Shown here in pieces: positions 1-9,058 of a DNA stretch of 64,000 bases (position 1 is the first letter of the stretch; every line of letters begins with the position of its first letter). Below the pieces are notes generated by a model. It saw only the letters and a program-made list of their open reading frames with translations, was not told the origin of the DNA and searched no databases. The stretch is from assembly GCA_963809795.1 (NCBI GenBank), contig CAWELN010000012.1, forward strand, positions 67,939-131,938, in the 5' to 3' direction. The position numbers and the translations under genes were made by a program. This stretch comes from DASUAS01 sp963809795. GTDB taxonomy: Bacteria; Actinomycetota; Acidimicrobiia; IMCC26256; DASPTH01.

Positions 1-1
1 C

Positions 2-247
2 GAGGCGGGCGAGCAGGGCTGGACCGAGATCATCCTCTCCACCTGGCGCGACAACAGCGCGTTCATGGCCGCCTGCACGCCGTCGCGCCTGAACTTCGAG
101 GGCAATCCCAGCATGCTGAACCCGCGCAGTGGCGCCTACGGCGGTGGGTACGGCGACTTCTTCGGGTACCGGGACCTCCTCGCCGACTGGCGGGCTCGGG
201 GCGACTTCGAGGGTTGGGAGCTCATCGAGGCCGGCGACGGGTCGTGA
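2..247 (+). CDS. C-terminal end of a flavin-dependent (Baeyer-Villiger type) monooxygenase, partial
   Basis: Only the last 81 codons are present; the gene begins before the window. The tail contains TPSRLNFEG, a glycine/tyrosine-rich GAYGGGYGDFF stretch and a closing segment RDLLADWRARGDFEGWEL. This is the usual ending of actinobacterial FAD/NADPH Baeyer-Villiger monooxygenases related to cyclohexanone monooxygenase, which insert oxygen next to a ketone. None of the Rossmann motifs or the BVMO fingerprint is in the window, so the call rests on the tail alone. The stop codon overlaps the GTG of the next gene (GTGA), suggesting translational coupling with the SDR downstream, a common ketone/alcohol oxidation pairing. 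Confidence 0.6.
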   Translation, partial: EAGEQGWTEIILSTWRDNSAFMAACTPSRLNFEGNPSMLNPRSGAYGGGYGDFFGYRDLLADWRARGDFEGWELIEAGDGS

Positions 248-1927
248 GCGTCGCGGTGGTGACCGGCGGCGCCGTGGGCATCGGGGCCGCCATCGCCGAG
301 GAGCTCGGTCGCCAGGGTGTGTTCGTCGTGACCGTCGACCCGGGCGTCGCCGTCGACGGCACGCCCCAGAGCGGAGGCGCCGAGGCGTCCACCGCGCAGC
401 GCATCGTCGAAGCGGGCGGGCAGGCCCGGGCGTCGAACATCTCGGTCACCGACGACGACGCGGTCCGGGCGCTCTTCGCCGGGCTCGTCGACGAGTTCGG
501 GGCGCTCGACACCGTCGTCAACGTCGCCGGCATCAGTCGCCCGACCGGGTTCGCCGGCGGCGTCGAGGAGGACTGGCGTGCCGTGCTCGCGGTGCACGTC
601 GACGGATACCTCTCGGTGCTGCGGGCGGCGCTGCCGATCATGGCCGCCGCCGGCCGCGGCCGCGTCCTCGGCGTCACCTCGGGATCGGGATGGCGCGCCG
701 CCGACGCGGGCGCCTACAGCTGCGCCAAGCGGGCGGTCGCCGCGCTCACCTGGCAGATCGGCCAGGAGACGCCCGACGGCGTGACCGTCAACGCGCTGTC
801 GCCCATCGCCGCCACCCGGATGGTGTTGGGCGCGTTGCAGCGACAGGCCGGTGCCGGCAACACGTCCGGGCGCGACGCGGCCACCGGGGGCGTGTCGCTC
901 GGCGCGGTGCCGCCGCCCGAGCACCTCGGGCCGGTCGGCGCGTACCTCGCCGGAGACGACTTCGCCGCGTGGAGTGACGGGCAGATCATGTTCTCGAACG
1001 GCGCCGAGCTCGCGTGGGTGGTCCCGCCGCGCCTCCTCGAAGTGGCCCGCGCTGGCGGAGGTCGCGTCGCTGCCGCACCTCCTCGACGCGCTCGGTCCGG
1101 CCGTGTTCGCGCCGGCAGAGGCGGCGCAGACGAGCAACGGTGGGGGGAACCCGCGCGTCGGCACCGCGTTCGAGGGGACCGCACCGGATGGAGGGCCCGG
1201 ATCGCGGGCCGGGCGCGGCATCGTCGTCAGCGACGACGCGTCCTGGGGCGCCGCGCTCGGTGACGCGCTCAGCGCGCGCGGCGTCGAGTGCGTCGGCATC
1301 GGTGCGTGGCAGGGGGGCGCAGGGGGCCTGCGCGAGCCGGCAACCGGGTTCGACGCCGTCTCGGCCCAGCTCGCCGGCGTCGCCCGCGACGCCGGTCCCG
1401 TCGACGCGGTCGTCGTCGCCCTCGGCGCCGGCTTCGACCGCCCGGCAGCGGACGGCCCGGCCTGGCAGCGCGTGCTCGACGAGCACGCCGGGATCACCGA
1501 CCGGATCCGCACCGACGCGGCGTGGGTGCGGGCGGTGTCCGATCTTGCCGCGGCGACAGACCGGCCCGTCCGGGTCGTGACCGTCGTCGGGGCCACGACC
1601 GCCGGTGGCCGGAGCCGCGCCCAGGCGGCGGCACAGCTCTCGCGCGCTGCCCACGGCGCCACGTCCGACCGGGTCGACGCCTTCGCGATCAGCATGGAGG
1701 GCGCGCCGGCCCCGGCGCGGGCCGCCGCGTCCGAGGTCGCGGCCTACCTCGTGTGCAGCCCCGAGGCGGGCGCCCTGTCGGGCGCAGAGCTCGTCGCCGA
1801 CGCCGAGTGGATCGGCCTGCGCACCCATCCGCACCCGGCCGGGGCGATCTCGTTCGGGGGACCGGCCGTCCCCGGTTGGGTCGACGGCGCGCTCCGGACC
1901 ATGGTCACCGGAGGTCCACGCCGATAG
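244..1927 (+). pseudogene. Two-domain short-chain dehydrogenase/reductase protein with a +1 frameshift
   Basis: The first half, from a GTG overlapping the preceding stop, reads as a classical SDR: TGGAVGIG cofactor loop, NVAG, and an active-site YSCAK. After the segment AWVVPPRLLEV near base 1045 the frame becomes arginine-rich nonsense. The +1 frame picks up a sensible protein from about base 1040 to 1927, containing a second Rossmann-like, SDR-derived domain that lacks the YxxxK motif. An intact product would be about 560 residues. The total length is one base too long, so a single extra base between about 1030 and 1060 explains the break. It may be a sequencing error or a real mutation. 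The upstream BVMO and downstream amidohydrolase are tightly packed, consistent with one operon. Confidence 0.65.
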
Positions 1928-1945
1928 CCGGCACGAGGAGGAATG

Positions 1946-2809
1946 ATGTCCGCACCCATCGAGCGCATCGTCGACGCGCACATCCACCTGTGGGATCCGG
2001 CTCGCGCCGACTGGTACCCGTACCTGGCCGGCCAGCGGGAGCTGGACATGGGTGACGTCTCGGGGATGTGCCGTCTGTTCGACCAGCCCACGTACTTCTC
2101 GGAGTCGGCGAGCTGGAACGTCGTGAAGTTCGTGCACGTCGCCGCCGCGACCGCGCCGTACTCAGGTGACGAGACCAGGGAGCTCGAGGAGATGGCCGCG
2201 GCGACGGGTCACCCCGACGCGATCATCGGCGGCATCGTACCGACCGACCCCATCGCCGACACCGAACGACTTCTCGACGAGCAGATGAAGTCGTCCCGGT
2301 TCCGCGGCATCCGACCGATGGGTGGTGGGATGGGGGTCCCGAGTCCCGACGTCCTGCGCGCCCTCGACGAACGGGATCTCGTGTTCGAGCTGATGGCGCA
2401 CCCCGACCAGCTCGAGGAGTCGGCGGCTGCGTTGGCCGCCTTCCCCGACCTCACCGTCGTCGTGGAGCACGCGGGCTGGCCCCGGTCCGACGCGCCGGAG
2501 GAACGCGCGCTCTGGGAGCGCGGCATCTCGGCGCTCGCCGCGCTGGGCGACAACGTCCACTGCAAGCTGTCGGGGTTGGCGATGCCGCTGCACTCGACCG
2601 ACGCGCAGGTGATGAGGCCCTGGATCGAGCACTGCCTCGACTCGTTCGGCGCGGACCGCTGCATGTTCGCGAGCAACTTCCCGGTCGACGCGATGCACGG
2701 GACGTTCGACGAGCTCTTCTCGGCGTACGACGGCGCCACCGCCGACCTCGGCGCCGACGCCCGCGAGAAGCTCTTCGCCGCCAACGCCGAGCAGCTCTAC
2801 CGCTGCTGA
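1946..2809 (+). CDS. Amidohydrolase_2 family metal-dependent hydrolase
   Basis: A 287-residue TIM-barrel hydrolase of the amidohydrolase_2 group (lactonase, decarboxylase and hydrolase relatives). The N-terminus carries the metal-binding DAHIHLW (HxH). VVEHAGWP in the middle and FASNFPVDAMHG near the end supply the expected later His/Asp positions. There are two adjacent ATGs; the second is chosen because AGGAGG ends 4 nt before it, whereas the first is only 1 nt away. It is shorter than the ~400-residue relatives elsewhere in the window and is the only one with a true HxH first motif, so it probably belongs to the 2-pyrone-4,6-dicarboxylate-lactonase-like side of the family. It lies 18 nt behind the tandem SDR and is convergent with the next gene. 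Confidence 0.8.
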   Translation: MSAPIERIVDAHIHLWDPARADWYPYLAGQRELDMGDVSGMCRLFDQPTYFSESASWNVVKFVHVAAATAPYSGDETRELEEMAAATGHPDAIIGGIVPTDPIADTERLLDEQMKSSRFRGIRPMGGGMGVPSPDVLRALDERDLVFELMAHPDQLEESAAALAAFPDLTVVVEHAGWPRSDAPEERALWERGISALAALGDNVHCKLSGLAMPLHSTDAQVMRPWIEHCLDSFGADRCMFASNFPVDAMHGTFDELFSAYDGATADLGADAREKLFAANAEQLYRC

Positions 2810-2834
2810 TCGACGGGACGTGTGCGCGCGGCCT

Positions 2835-3563
2835 CTAGGCGCCGCCCAGCGTCGCTCCCGCATCGACGACGAGCTCGCGACCGGTGATCTGGCGGGCCTT
2901 CTCGGAAAGGAGCCACACCACCGCGTCGGCCACATCGGCGGCGTCGGTCACCCGGCGGAGGGGCACGCCCCGTTCGGCTCGCTCGTACGCCTCGGTGTCG
3001 AGCGTGCCGGGGAACATCGTCGTCCCCATCATGCCCCCCGGATGGACGGAATTGACCCGGATGCCACTCGGACCGAGCTCGGCCGCGCCGTACTTGGTCA
3101 GCCCGCGCACCGCCCACTTGCTGGTCCCGTAGCTCGAGAGCCGGGGGTGCGCCACCATGCCGGCCGTCGACGAGATGTTGACGATGGAACCCCCACCCGT
3201 CGACGCCATGGCGCGCGCGGCGCTCTGCATCCCCAGCCACACGCCCATCACGTTGACGTCGAGCACGCGCGCGAACCCGTCTGGCGGCTCTTCGAGAAAC
3301 GGGCGTGCCTCCAGGATGACGGCCGCATTGTTCACGAGCCCGTCGAGGTGGCCGTGGAGGCCGACCACCTCGTCCACGACGCGAGACCAGTCAGCGGCGT
3401 CGGTGACGTCCAACGGGCGAACGGCGCCATCCTCCACGACGATGTCGGTGGCGATCACCGTGGCGCCCTCGTCGGCGCACCGCGCGGCGATCACCGCCCC
3501 CAACGACCGACCCGCGCCGGTGACCAGGATGACCTTGTCGTCGAGCAGCCCATCGGAAGGCAC
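2835..3563 (-). CDS. Short-chain dehydrogenase/reductase
   Basis: A 242-residue classical SDR: LVTGAGRSLG cofactor loop near residue 12, acidic residue after the second strand (TDIVVED, typical of NAD preference), NNAA, catalytic Ser in NISSTAG, and SSYGTSK with the catalytic Tyr/Lys. The C-terminus GRELVVDAGATLGG is the usual SDR ending. The GTG start is chosen from homology to the family N-terminus (LLDDKVILVTG); the longer open frame upstream is antisense to the peroxidase gene. Substrate unknown. It is convergent with the preceding amidohydrolase and divergent from the peroxidase. Confidence 0.85.
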   Translation of the reverse strand: MPSDGLLDDKVILVTGAGRSLGAVIAARCADEGATVIATDIVVEDGAVRPLDVTDAADWSRVVDEVVGLHGHLDGLVNNAAVILEARPFLEEPPDGFARVLDVNVMGVWLGMQSAARAMASTGGGSIVNISSTAGMVAHPRLSSYGTSKWAVRGLTKYGAAELGPSGIRVNSVHPGGMMGTTMFPGTLDTEAYERAERGVPLRRVTDAADVADAVVWLLSEKARQITGRELVVDAGATLGGA

Positions 3564-3770
3564 GACACCGGAGCCTACGCCGGTGACCGCGGTCGTGAGA
3601 TTGCGCGGAGGGTTCCGGGGAGAGGAAGATGTCGTCGCACAGGCGCAGAGCGTGCAGCTGGCCGAGACCACGATGCTCGGCCCCGCGGCGCGTGAAACGG
3701 ACGTGAGAGCGAGAGATGCGGGTTGCCCTCGGAGCGAGTGGTGTCCGCCCCGACGAGAAGGAGGCCAGTC

Positions 3771-4694
3771 ATGGCGAATCCGCAGCATGCGATCCTCACG
3801 AACCTGACCAAGTACCAGTGGTACACGCACTTCAGCCGCAGCGACGGCGCGGATCTCGGTGTGATCAAGAAGGGCTTGCGCGACGTCCGCGCCGCCGGTG
3901 CGGAGGTTGGTGTCACGACGCCGGTGAACGTGTGCCTGCTGTTCGGTCCGACGCTTCTCGCCGACCTGACCGACGACGTCCCCGACGACTTCCAGCCCTA
4001 CCCGGGGTATGAATCGGCGGACGGCAAGGTCGCCAAGGCGACGCAGGAGGAGTTGCTCCTGTGGGTCCACTCCGACGACAAGGACCTCTGTTGGGAGACG
4101 CAGTTCAACTTCCGCAACGCCGTGGCCGGCCAGATGACCGTCGCCCGGGAGACGCCGACGTTCATCTACCGCAACAGCCTGGACCTCACCGGATTCATCG
4201 ACGGCACGGGTAATCCCGAACCGGACGATCAGTACGACAAGGCAATCGTCCCCGAGGGGCAGCCGGGAGCCGGTGGCTCCTTTTGCATCGCTCAGCGCTG
4301 GGTCCACGACCTCGGCTACTTCAACGGCCTGTCGCTGCAAGACCAGCAGAACACGTTTGGTCGCACCAAGGCCGACTCGACCAGGCTCGACGTCCAGGTG
4401 CCCACGTCGCACCTCAGCCACGTGGAGCTGCGCGACGGCGCGACCGCCGACGACACGAAGCCCAAGCGCGGCGAGATGGTGCGCCGCTCGACGCCGTACG
4501 CGTTCCACGACGGGACCGTCGGCCTCTACTTCATGGGCTTCTGTCGCGAGCAGGCACCGATGCGGGAGCGGATGGAGGCGATCTACGGTCACAACGGTCA
4601 CGAGCGTGACGCGCTCACCGACTACTCGACACCGGCATCAGGGTCCTTCTACTTCGCGCCCTCGTCCGAGACACTGGACGCAGCCCTCGCCTGA
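3771..4694 (+). CDS. DyP-type heme peroxidase
   Basis: A 307-residue dye-decolorizing peroxidase. The hallmark GXXDG motif is present as GFIDGTGNP near the middle, supplying the distal Asp. SHLSHVELRD contains the likely proximal heme His, and MVRRSTPYAF the conserved Arg. There is no Tat or Sec signal, so the protein is cytoplasmic or, as in some relatives, encapsulin cargo; no encapsulin gene is visible nearby. The ATG has AAGGAGG 6 nt upstream, which settles the start in preference to an ATG 48 nt earlier. The length is normal for the YfeX/class P-I group. The role is peroxide-dependent oxidation, probably oxidative stress defence. Confidence 0.9.
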   Translation: MANPQHAILTNLTKYQWYTHFSRSDGADLGVIKKGLRDVRAAGAEVGVTTPVNVCLLFGPTLLADLTDDVPDDFQPYPGYESADGKVAKATQEELLLWVHSDDKDLCWETQFNFRNAVAGQMTVARETPTFIYRNSLDLTGFIDGTGNPEPDDQYDKAIVPEGQPGAGGSFCIAQRWVHDLGYFNGLSLQDQQNTFGRTKADSTRLDVQVPTSHLSHVELRDGATADDTKPKRGEMVRRSTPYAFHDGTVGLYFMGFCREQAPMRERMEAIYGHNGHERDALTDYSTPASGSFYFAPSSETLDAALA

Positions 4695-4765
4695 ACGCGC
4701 CCGGAGTACGAAGCAGCCGCCCGAGCGGCGCGACGACGAGTTGGTCCCCGCGGCCTGATGCGCGG

Positions 4766-5791
4766 CTACTGATCGGGGTGGACGATGATCCGCGGCGGGC
4801 CCTGGGCGCGGCGTGCGAGATCGATGGCGTCGGGAAGGCCGTCGAGCCCGACGACCATCCCGATGCTCGGGCGCGGGTCGAGTTGTCCCGAGATGATGGC
4901 GTCGAGCGTGCGGTACCAGTCGTCGCCGCCCGGCGCGCCACCGAACTGGATCATCAGCAGCTTCTTCGTGGCGTGTGTGATGTTCAGCGCATCGCCGGTG
5001 TACCACCCGCCGGCGGCGTAGATCCGCGACCACATCGGGCACGCCTCGACGATCTGCTGCAAGAGTCCTGACGCACCGACGCACTCGTAGATCTTCGGGG
5101 GCGTGGCGACCGAGCGCTCGGCCGCGATCTCGCTCCAGACGTCGAACGCGGACCGCTGCGACGCGTTCACGGTGATGTGAGCGCCGAAGCGCCGCGCGAG
5201 CTCGAGCCGCTGCTCGTTGTAGTCCGCGATGATGATCGGATCGACCCCGCGCGAGGCAAGCGCGGCGACCGCCGAGAGGCCGATCGCACCGGCGCCGATG
5301 ACGAGCGGGATCTCCCCTGGACCGATGCGCGACATCGCGACGTAACCCTCACCAACCGCAAACGCGTCCGTCAGTGCGACCGCATCGGCGTCCGCATCGT
5401 CGGGCACGGCGCGTGCGAGCAATTCGCTCACGAGGAAGAGCTCCCCGAAGCTTCCGGGCGCATCAGGGTGCTGCCCGATCACCAGGCGCTCGGCGCCGCG
5501 CACGAGGGTCGGGATGCTCGTGACTCGTGTGCCGACGGGGAACTGGTCCGAGCAGTCGGGACCATGCCCGACGACCACACCGACGAACTCGTGACCCATG
5601 ACCACGTCGCGATCGGCATCCCAGACGAACAGCCCCGACGTGTCGTCGGGATCGGGATGGTCCATGTAGTGGATGTCCGACGCGCAGACCGCGGTCGTGA
5701 GCGTCCTCACCACCAGCTCGCCGCTCCCCGGAACGGGGTCGGGCGTTTCCCGCACCTCGAGGCGTCCGCCGCGCAATACCGCAGCCCGCAT
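4766..5791 (-). CDS. Medium-chain (zinc) alcohol dehydrogenase family protein without the structural zinc site
   Basis: A 341-residue MDR protein. The catalytic zinc site is visible as AVCASDIHYM and GHEFVG; the Rossmann loop is VIGAGAIGLSA followed by an acidic residue (IADYNEQ), suggesting NAD(H). The four-cysteine structural zinc lobe found in the other ADHs of this window is absent: that region reads TLVRGAERLVIG with no Cys. The end contains LDAIISGQLDPRPSIGMV, typical of threonine- or sorbitol-dehydrogenase-like MDRs. Substrate unknown. It is convergent with the DyP peroxidase. Confidence 0.85.
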   Translation of the reverse strand: MRAAVLRGGRLEVRETPDPVPGSGELVVRTLTTAVCASDIHYMDHPDPDDTSGLFVWDADRDVVMGHEFVGVVVGHGPDCSDQFPVGTRVTSIPTLVRGAERLVIGQHPDAPGSFGELFLVSELLARAVPDDADADAVALTDAFAVGEGYVAMSRIGPGEIPLVIGAGAIGLSAVAALASRGVDPIIIADYNEQRLELARRFGAHITVNASQRSAFDVWSEIAAERSVATPPKIYECVGASGLLQQIVEACPMWSRIYAAGGWYTGDALNITHATKKLLMIQFGGAPGGDDWYRTLDAIISGQLDPRPSIGMVVGLDGLPDAIDLARRAQGPPRIIVHPDQ

Positions 5792-5934
5792 GGTCGTCCC
5801 CCTGGTTGTCCAAGCGTTGCACTGGCGACGCGCAAGCTAGCGCCCTTGGCTGATGCCATCGCCGGGACGTTCTTCCGCTCGCCTGACCGGGAGCCGACCG
5901 GCGCTCCGGATCCCGCTCCCGCACACGTTTGCGA

Positions 5935-6504
5935 TCAGGCGGTGAGACCGATCCGCCAGTGTGACTGGCGGAGCACTGCGTAGGTCGCCGACACCGCACG
6001 GGTGTCGGAGATGGAGAACGAGTATGTGTTCGCGGTCGGGACCCGAACCGAGAAGGCGAACACGCAGTGCGTTCCATCCGCGGACCGATGTCCCTTGCCG
6101 AGGGGCGAGTGTGCGAGGACCTGTCCCCGTCCATCGCGAACGAGCACGGACGTGTGCTCTGAGACGTGGACGCCGGCGCACGGGGCACCCGCGACCGGTG
6201 GTCGAGAACCCTCGACCTCGGCGCGCGCCAAGCACCCGACGACCTGTTCGCTCGTCGGAGGACCTGATCTCGGGTTTCCGGTCACGGTGGCGACCAGGTC
6301 GGGGCAGGGGTCGGGTGTCACGGACGCGGATGCGTCGAGCACGCGTCCTTCGACCTTGTTCTCGGTCTCCGCCGACGCGGCGCCGGCGTTGAGCATCACC
6401 ACGGTGGAGATCACGACGGTCAGGGTGACGAGGGTGAGAAGGCGCGCACCTCGGTGACCACCTCGACGTACCACCCTGGTGGCGACCGACGGCTCATCGC
6501 TCAT
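5935..6504 (-). CDS. Secreted or membrane-anchored hypothetical protein
   Basis: A 189-residue protein of unknown function. The N-terminus is basic (RVVRRGGHRGAR), followed by a hydrophobic stretch of about 23 residues and an AxA-type end (GAASA), so it is exported by Sec or anchored by an uncleaved signal. The mature part has four cysteines that could form two disulfides and no recognised domain. The start is set by GGGAGG 6 nt upstream. It is the first member of the stress-type island and lies antisense to the island's forward genes. Confidence 0.6.
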   Translation of the reverse strand: MSDEPSVATRVVRRGGHRGARLLTLVTLTVVISTVVMLNAGAASAETENKVEGRVLDASASVTPDPCPDLVATVTGNPRSGPPTSEQVVGCLARAEVEGSRPPVAGAPCAGVHVSEHTSVLVRDGRGQVLAHSPLGKGHRSADGTHCVFAFSVRVPTANTYSFSISDTRAVSATYAVLRQSHWRIGLTA

Positions 6505-6667
6505 GGCAACCTCCCCGACCCAAAGGGTTGGCGGTCTCTCCTGGTGCCGAGCTTGTGTGCCGGACGACGGTTTGTCTGCGTCAAACGGCACACCCGGGCC
6601 GCAATGGTGACGAACGTCGAGGTGTGATCACCGCACCGGCGCGCTCACGGACGCGTCGATGGACCAC

Positions 6668-7066
6668 TCACGACATCGCGTCGCTGTACGCGATGAGCAG
6701 CAGCATTTCGAGGTCAGGCCCCCTCACGGCGACGTCGTCCGAGACCGCCACGAGCACGTGCTGTGGGGGCATCTGCGTCACGGCCTGCCCCCAACCGGCG
6801 TCTTCGACGGCGCTCGCGGTTTCGAACGGGACGATCACGGCGATGCCGACCGAGTCGGCCTGCAGACCCAGTTGCAGACCGGTCACGAGCCACAGCCGCC
6901 GGCGATCGAGGGGTTCGCAATCGATTGCGAACGATCGGACGCCGGGGGTGCCGACGTTGTAGGACCGTTCGACGACCCACGGGAGGCTGAGCACCCACTC
7001 GTGAAGGTCATCGGGCTGGGTGCGCACGGTCGGAGCGGAACTCGAAATCTGTCGTTTGCGGATCAT
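6668..7066 (-). CDS. Hypothetical protein preceded by the 18-bp palindrome
   Basis: A 132-residue soluble protein with alternating strand-like and helical segments; mid-protein FAIDCEPLDRRRLWLVTG and a Val/Ile-rich IAVIVPFETA are the most distinctive parts. I do not recognise the family. AGGAG sits 7 nt before the ATG. A perfect 18-bp palindrome begins 60 nt upstream of the start, the same distance seen before other genes of this island, which argues for shared control. Codon use fits its neighbours. Confidence 0.55.
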   Translation of the reverse strand: MIRKRQISSSAPTVRTQPDDLHEWVLSLPWVVERSYNVGTPGVRSFAIDCEPLDRRRLWLVTGLQLGLQADSVGIAVIVPFETASAVEDAGWGQAVTQMPPQHVLVAVSDDVAVRGPDLEMLLLIAYSDAMS

Positions 7067-7125
7067 CTCGGGGCTCCTGTCTGTGCGGGACCTCTCGCAC
7101 GATGACGCAAGGAGTCGTCGAGGTC

Positions 7126-7143
7126 ATCACGCGGCCGCGTGAT
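7126..7143. promoter_or_regulatory. 18-bp palindromic box, copy 1 (perfect)
   Basis: The sequence ATCACGCGGCCGCGTGAT is a perfect palindrome, 60 nt before the start of the reverse-strand hypothetical gene. The same 18-bp architecture recurs at four further intergenic positions in the next 8.5 kb, plus one degenerate copy. It probably binds a dimeric regulator; which one is not known. Confidence 0.6.
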
Positions 7144-7162
7144 TGGTCGCCGCGGCCGGGTG

Positions 7163-7462
7163 TCACTCGTGCTGCAAGGCGCGTTGCACCGTGCGCTCGA
7201 CGAAGAGCGGGATGAACTCGCGCACCCGAGCGGAGCCGTAGCGCGCCACCGCGTCCCGCACGAGCGCATCGACGCGGTCGCCGTCGTGACCTTCCTCGAT
7301 GAGCTGCTCGCGGAGGTCGATCACCCATGCGTCGTGCTCCCACGGTTCCGGACATCCGCACGGTTCCGACGGTGCCGACGATCGATTCTCCGCGGCGAGA
7401 GCTCCTTCGAGGTGATGAGATGGTCCCTCAACGGGGTCGCGCGCGACGCTCATGGCGTCCAC
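7163..7462 (-). CDS. Small protein with three-helix-bundle dimerization-type domain
   Basis: A 99-residue protein whose second half (LREQLIEEGHDGDRVDAL, then VARYGSARVREFIPLFVERT) matches my memory of the 'three-helix bundle dimerization domain' proteins of actinobacteria. These are small and helical, of unknown function, and often occur beside stress genes. The N-terminal third is low-complexity with a CGCPEPW segment. The ATG overlaps the 3' end of the upstream small gene, so the two are probably co-translated from one promoter near base 7700. An internal ATG three codons later (MSVARD) is an alternative start. Confidence 0.55.
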   Translation of the reverse strand: MDAMSVARDPVEGPSHHLEGALAAENRSSAPSEPCGCPEPWEHDAWVIDLREQLIEEGHDGDRVDALVRDAVARYGSARVREFIPLFVERTVQRALQHE

Positions 7463-7640
7463 CCTTTCCGGGTCGTGGTGAGTCGGATTTCACCGCAAGG
7501 GCGGTCGACGACCGCTTCCGCTGGTACTTCGCGCCCTCACGAAATCCTTCGGCGTAGCGCGCCAGCTCCAGCAGACTGCGTTCGGGACCGTGGAAGTCGT
7601 CCGCCGCCCCGTCCCAGAATCCAATCGTCTCCCAGTCCAT
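7428..7640 (-). CDS. Small hypothetical protein
   Basis: A 70-residue protein with an acidic, aromatic N-terminus (MDWETIGFWDGAADDF), a helical middle (LLELARYAEGFREGAKY) and a basic, glycine/arginine-rich tail that may be unstructured. The start is supported by GGAGG 7 nt upstream. No family is recognised. Its end overlaps the next small gene by 35 nt in another frame. One copy of the 18-bp box lies 61 nt before the start. Confidence 0.5.
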   Translation of the reverse strand: MDWETIGFWDGAADDFHGPERSLLELARYAEGFREGAKYQRKRSSTALAVKSDSPRPGKGGRHERRARPR

Positions 7641-7700
7641 CGCGGTGCCTCCCGCTACGGGCGATGTCCCCGGAGCCAACCACCTTCCTTCCTCCTCGTC

Positions 7701-7718
7701 ATCACACGTGCACGTGCA
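7701..7718. promoter_or_regulatory. 18-bp palindromic box, copy 2 (imperfect)
   Basis: ATCACACGTGCACGTGCA matches 12 of the 16 defined positions of the box consensus. It lies between divergent genes: 61 nt before the reverse small gene and 123 nt before the forward DUF308 gene. Confidence 0.4.
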
Positions 7719-7755
7719 TCTCGTCCGGACCGGAGCTGCCGGACCCTGAGCCAGG

Positions 7756-7773
7756 CATACGCGCCTACGTGAT
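7756..7773. promoter_or_regulatory. 18-bp palindromic box, degenerate copy
   Basis: CATACGCGCCTACGTGAT matches 11 of 16 defined consensus positions and ends 68 nt before the DUF308 gene's ATG, close to the spacing of the better copies. Weak on its own; listed because of its position. Confidence 0.25.
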
Positions 7774-7840
7774 GACCCCCGCCGTCGCAGCCGTCAGCAT
7801 GCGGGAGCAACCGAGGGATCGAACCACGAGGGGAGTCACG

Positions 7841-8479
7841 ATGATCGTGAGCAATCCATTCCGGCCGGGGTCGTGGACCCGGGCCCAGATCGACCACGTG
7901 AGCAGCGGCTGGTGGGTCCTGCTCGTGACCGGGATCGTCAGCATCCTGGCCGGCGGCATCATCCTGCTCGCCGACTGGACGGTGAGTGACCTCGTCATCT
8001 TCGTCGGTGCGCTGCTCCTCTTCCACGGCATCTTCACGATGTTCAGCGTCCCGGTCGACGGGGCGGCGTGGGGCTGGTCGGTCGCGTTCGGGCTGCTCGA
8101 GGCGGGCTTCGGCATCGCGGTGTGGGTCTGGCCCGGAGCGTCCTTGAGCGTCCTCGCCGCGTTCATCGGGTTCTACGTGCTCGTCAGCGGCATCGTGACG
8201 ATCGCCGGCGCGATCGGCGGGCGGGACGTGATCCCGTACTGGGGACTGATGCTGGCGTTGGGCATCATCGAGACGCTGTTCTCCTTCTGGCTGCTGGCGG
8301 AGCCCGGGATCACCCTCGTCGCGGCCGTCTTGGCGATCGGACTGTGGAGCCTCTTCTACGGCGTGATGCAGATCGTGCTCGCGTTCGAGCTCAAGTCGCT
8401 CCCGGCTCGCTCGGACGCCGCCGCCGCGAGCCTCGACGACGCGGCGCCGCTCGGTACCCCGTGGCAGGCGAGCGCCTGA
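7841..8479 (+). CDS. DUF308/HdeD-like membrane protein
   Basis: A 212-residue integral membrane protein. After a short N-terminal segment (NPFRPGSWTRAQIDHV) it has about six hydrophobic helices in pairs, with the small-residue patterns typical of the DUF308/HdeD group: ILAGGIILLADW, GIFTMFSVPVDG, FGLLEAGFGIAVWVWPG. HdeD in E. coli is linked to acid resistance; the molecular role is not established. The ATG follows GAGGGGAG. It starts a forward run with the coiled-coil and BON genes, and has two candidate boxes upstream. Confidence 0.8.
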   Translation: MIVSNPFRPGSWTRAQIDHVSSGWWVLLVTGIVSILAGGIILLADWTVSDLVIFVGALLLFHGIFTMFSVPVDGAAWGWSVAFGLLEAGFGIAVWVWPGASLSVLAAFIGFYVLVSGIVTIAGAIGGRDVIPYWGLMLALGIIETLFSFWLLAEPGITLVAAVLAIGLWSLFYGVMQIVLAFELKSLPARSDAAAASLDDAAPLGTPWQASA

Positions 8480-8562
8480 CTCATTGACGTCTTCGACACC
8501 AACACCGTCAGTCGCACCGGGGGCGACCGCCTCCAGTGCGCGGAACACAAAAGGAGCAGACC

Positions 8563-9000
8563 ATGGCGCTGTCAGATCAGCTGAGCAAGCTTGCTGCAAA
8601 AGCGAAGGAAGCCGAGGACCGAGCGGCAGCCGCGCAGGGCAAGGCCAAGGCGGACCTGGAGAAGGACGTCAAGACGGCCCGTGATTCGGCACAAGCCCGT
8701 GCCGATCAACTGCGCAAGAACGCCGAGACCGACAAGGGCACGGTCTCGGACTGGTGGACCGACGTGCAGCGCTCGTGGAGCGAGCACGTCGAGACGGTGC
8801 GCCAGCACGTCGACGAGAAGCGCGCCGAACACGACCTCGACGCCGCGCAGCGGGACGCGTACAGCGCCGAAGAGGATGCTGCGTTCGCCATCGACTACGC
8901 GTACGGAGCAGTCGAGGAGGCCGAATACGCGGTCCTCGACGCCATCCTGGCGCGGAAGGATGCCGACGACCTCGCGAGCTCACAAGCCTCGACTTCCTGA
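8563..9000 (+). CDS. Coiled-coil stress-type protein
   Basis: A 145-residue, strongly helical, charged protein: LSKLAAKAKEAEDRAAAA, then long Ala/Lys/Glu heptad-like runs, a DWWTDVQRSW break and an acidic C-terminal half (AEEDAAFAIDYAYGAVEEAE). It resembles LEA-like or nucleoid/cell-envelope helical proteins but no family can be named. AAGGAG 6 nt upstream supports the ATG over an earlier one. It sits between the DUF308 and BON genes, with gaps of 84 and 58 nt. Confidence 0.7.
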   Translation: MALSDQLSKLAAKAKEAEDRAAAAQGKAKADLEKDVKTARDSAQARADQLRKNAETDKGTVSDWWTDVQRSWSEHVETVRQHVDEKRAEHDLDAAQRDAYSAEEDAAFAIDYAYGAVEEAEYAVLDAILARKDADDLASSQASTS

Positions 9001-9058
9001 CGTCCTGCGACCCGGCGGACCGGCCTGCCTCGAGCCTCTACCCACGAAGGAGCACATC

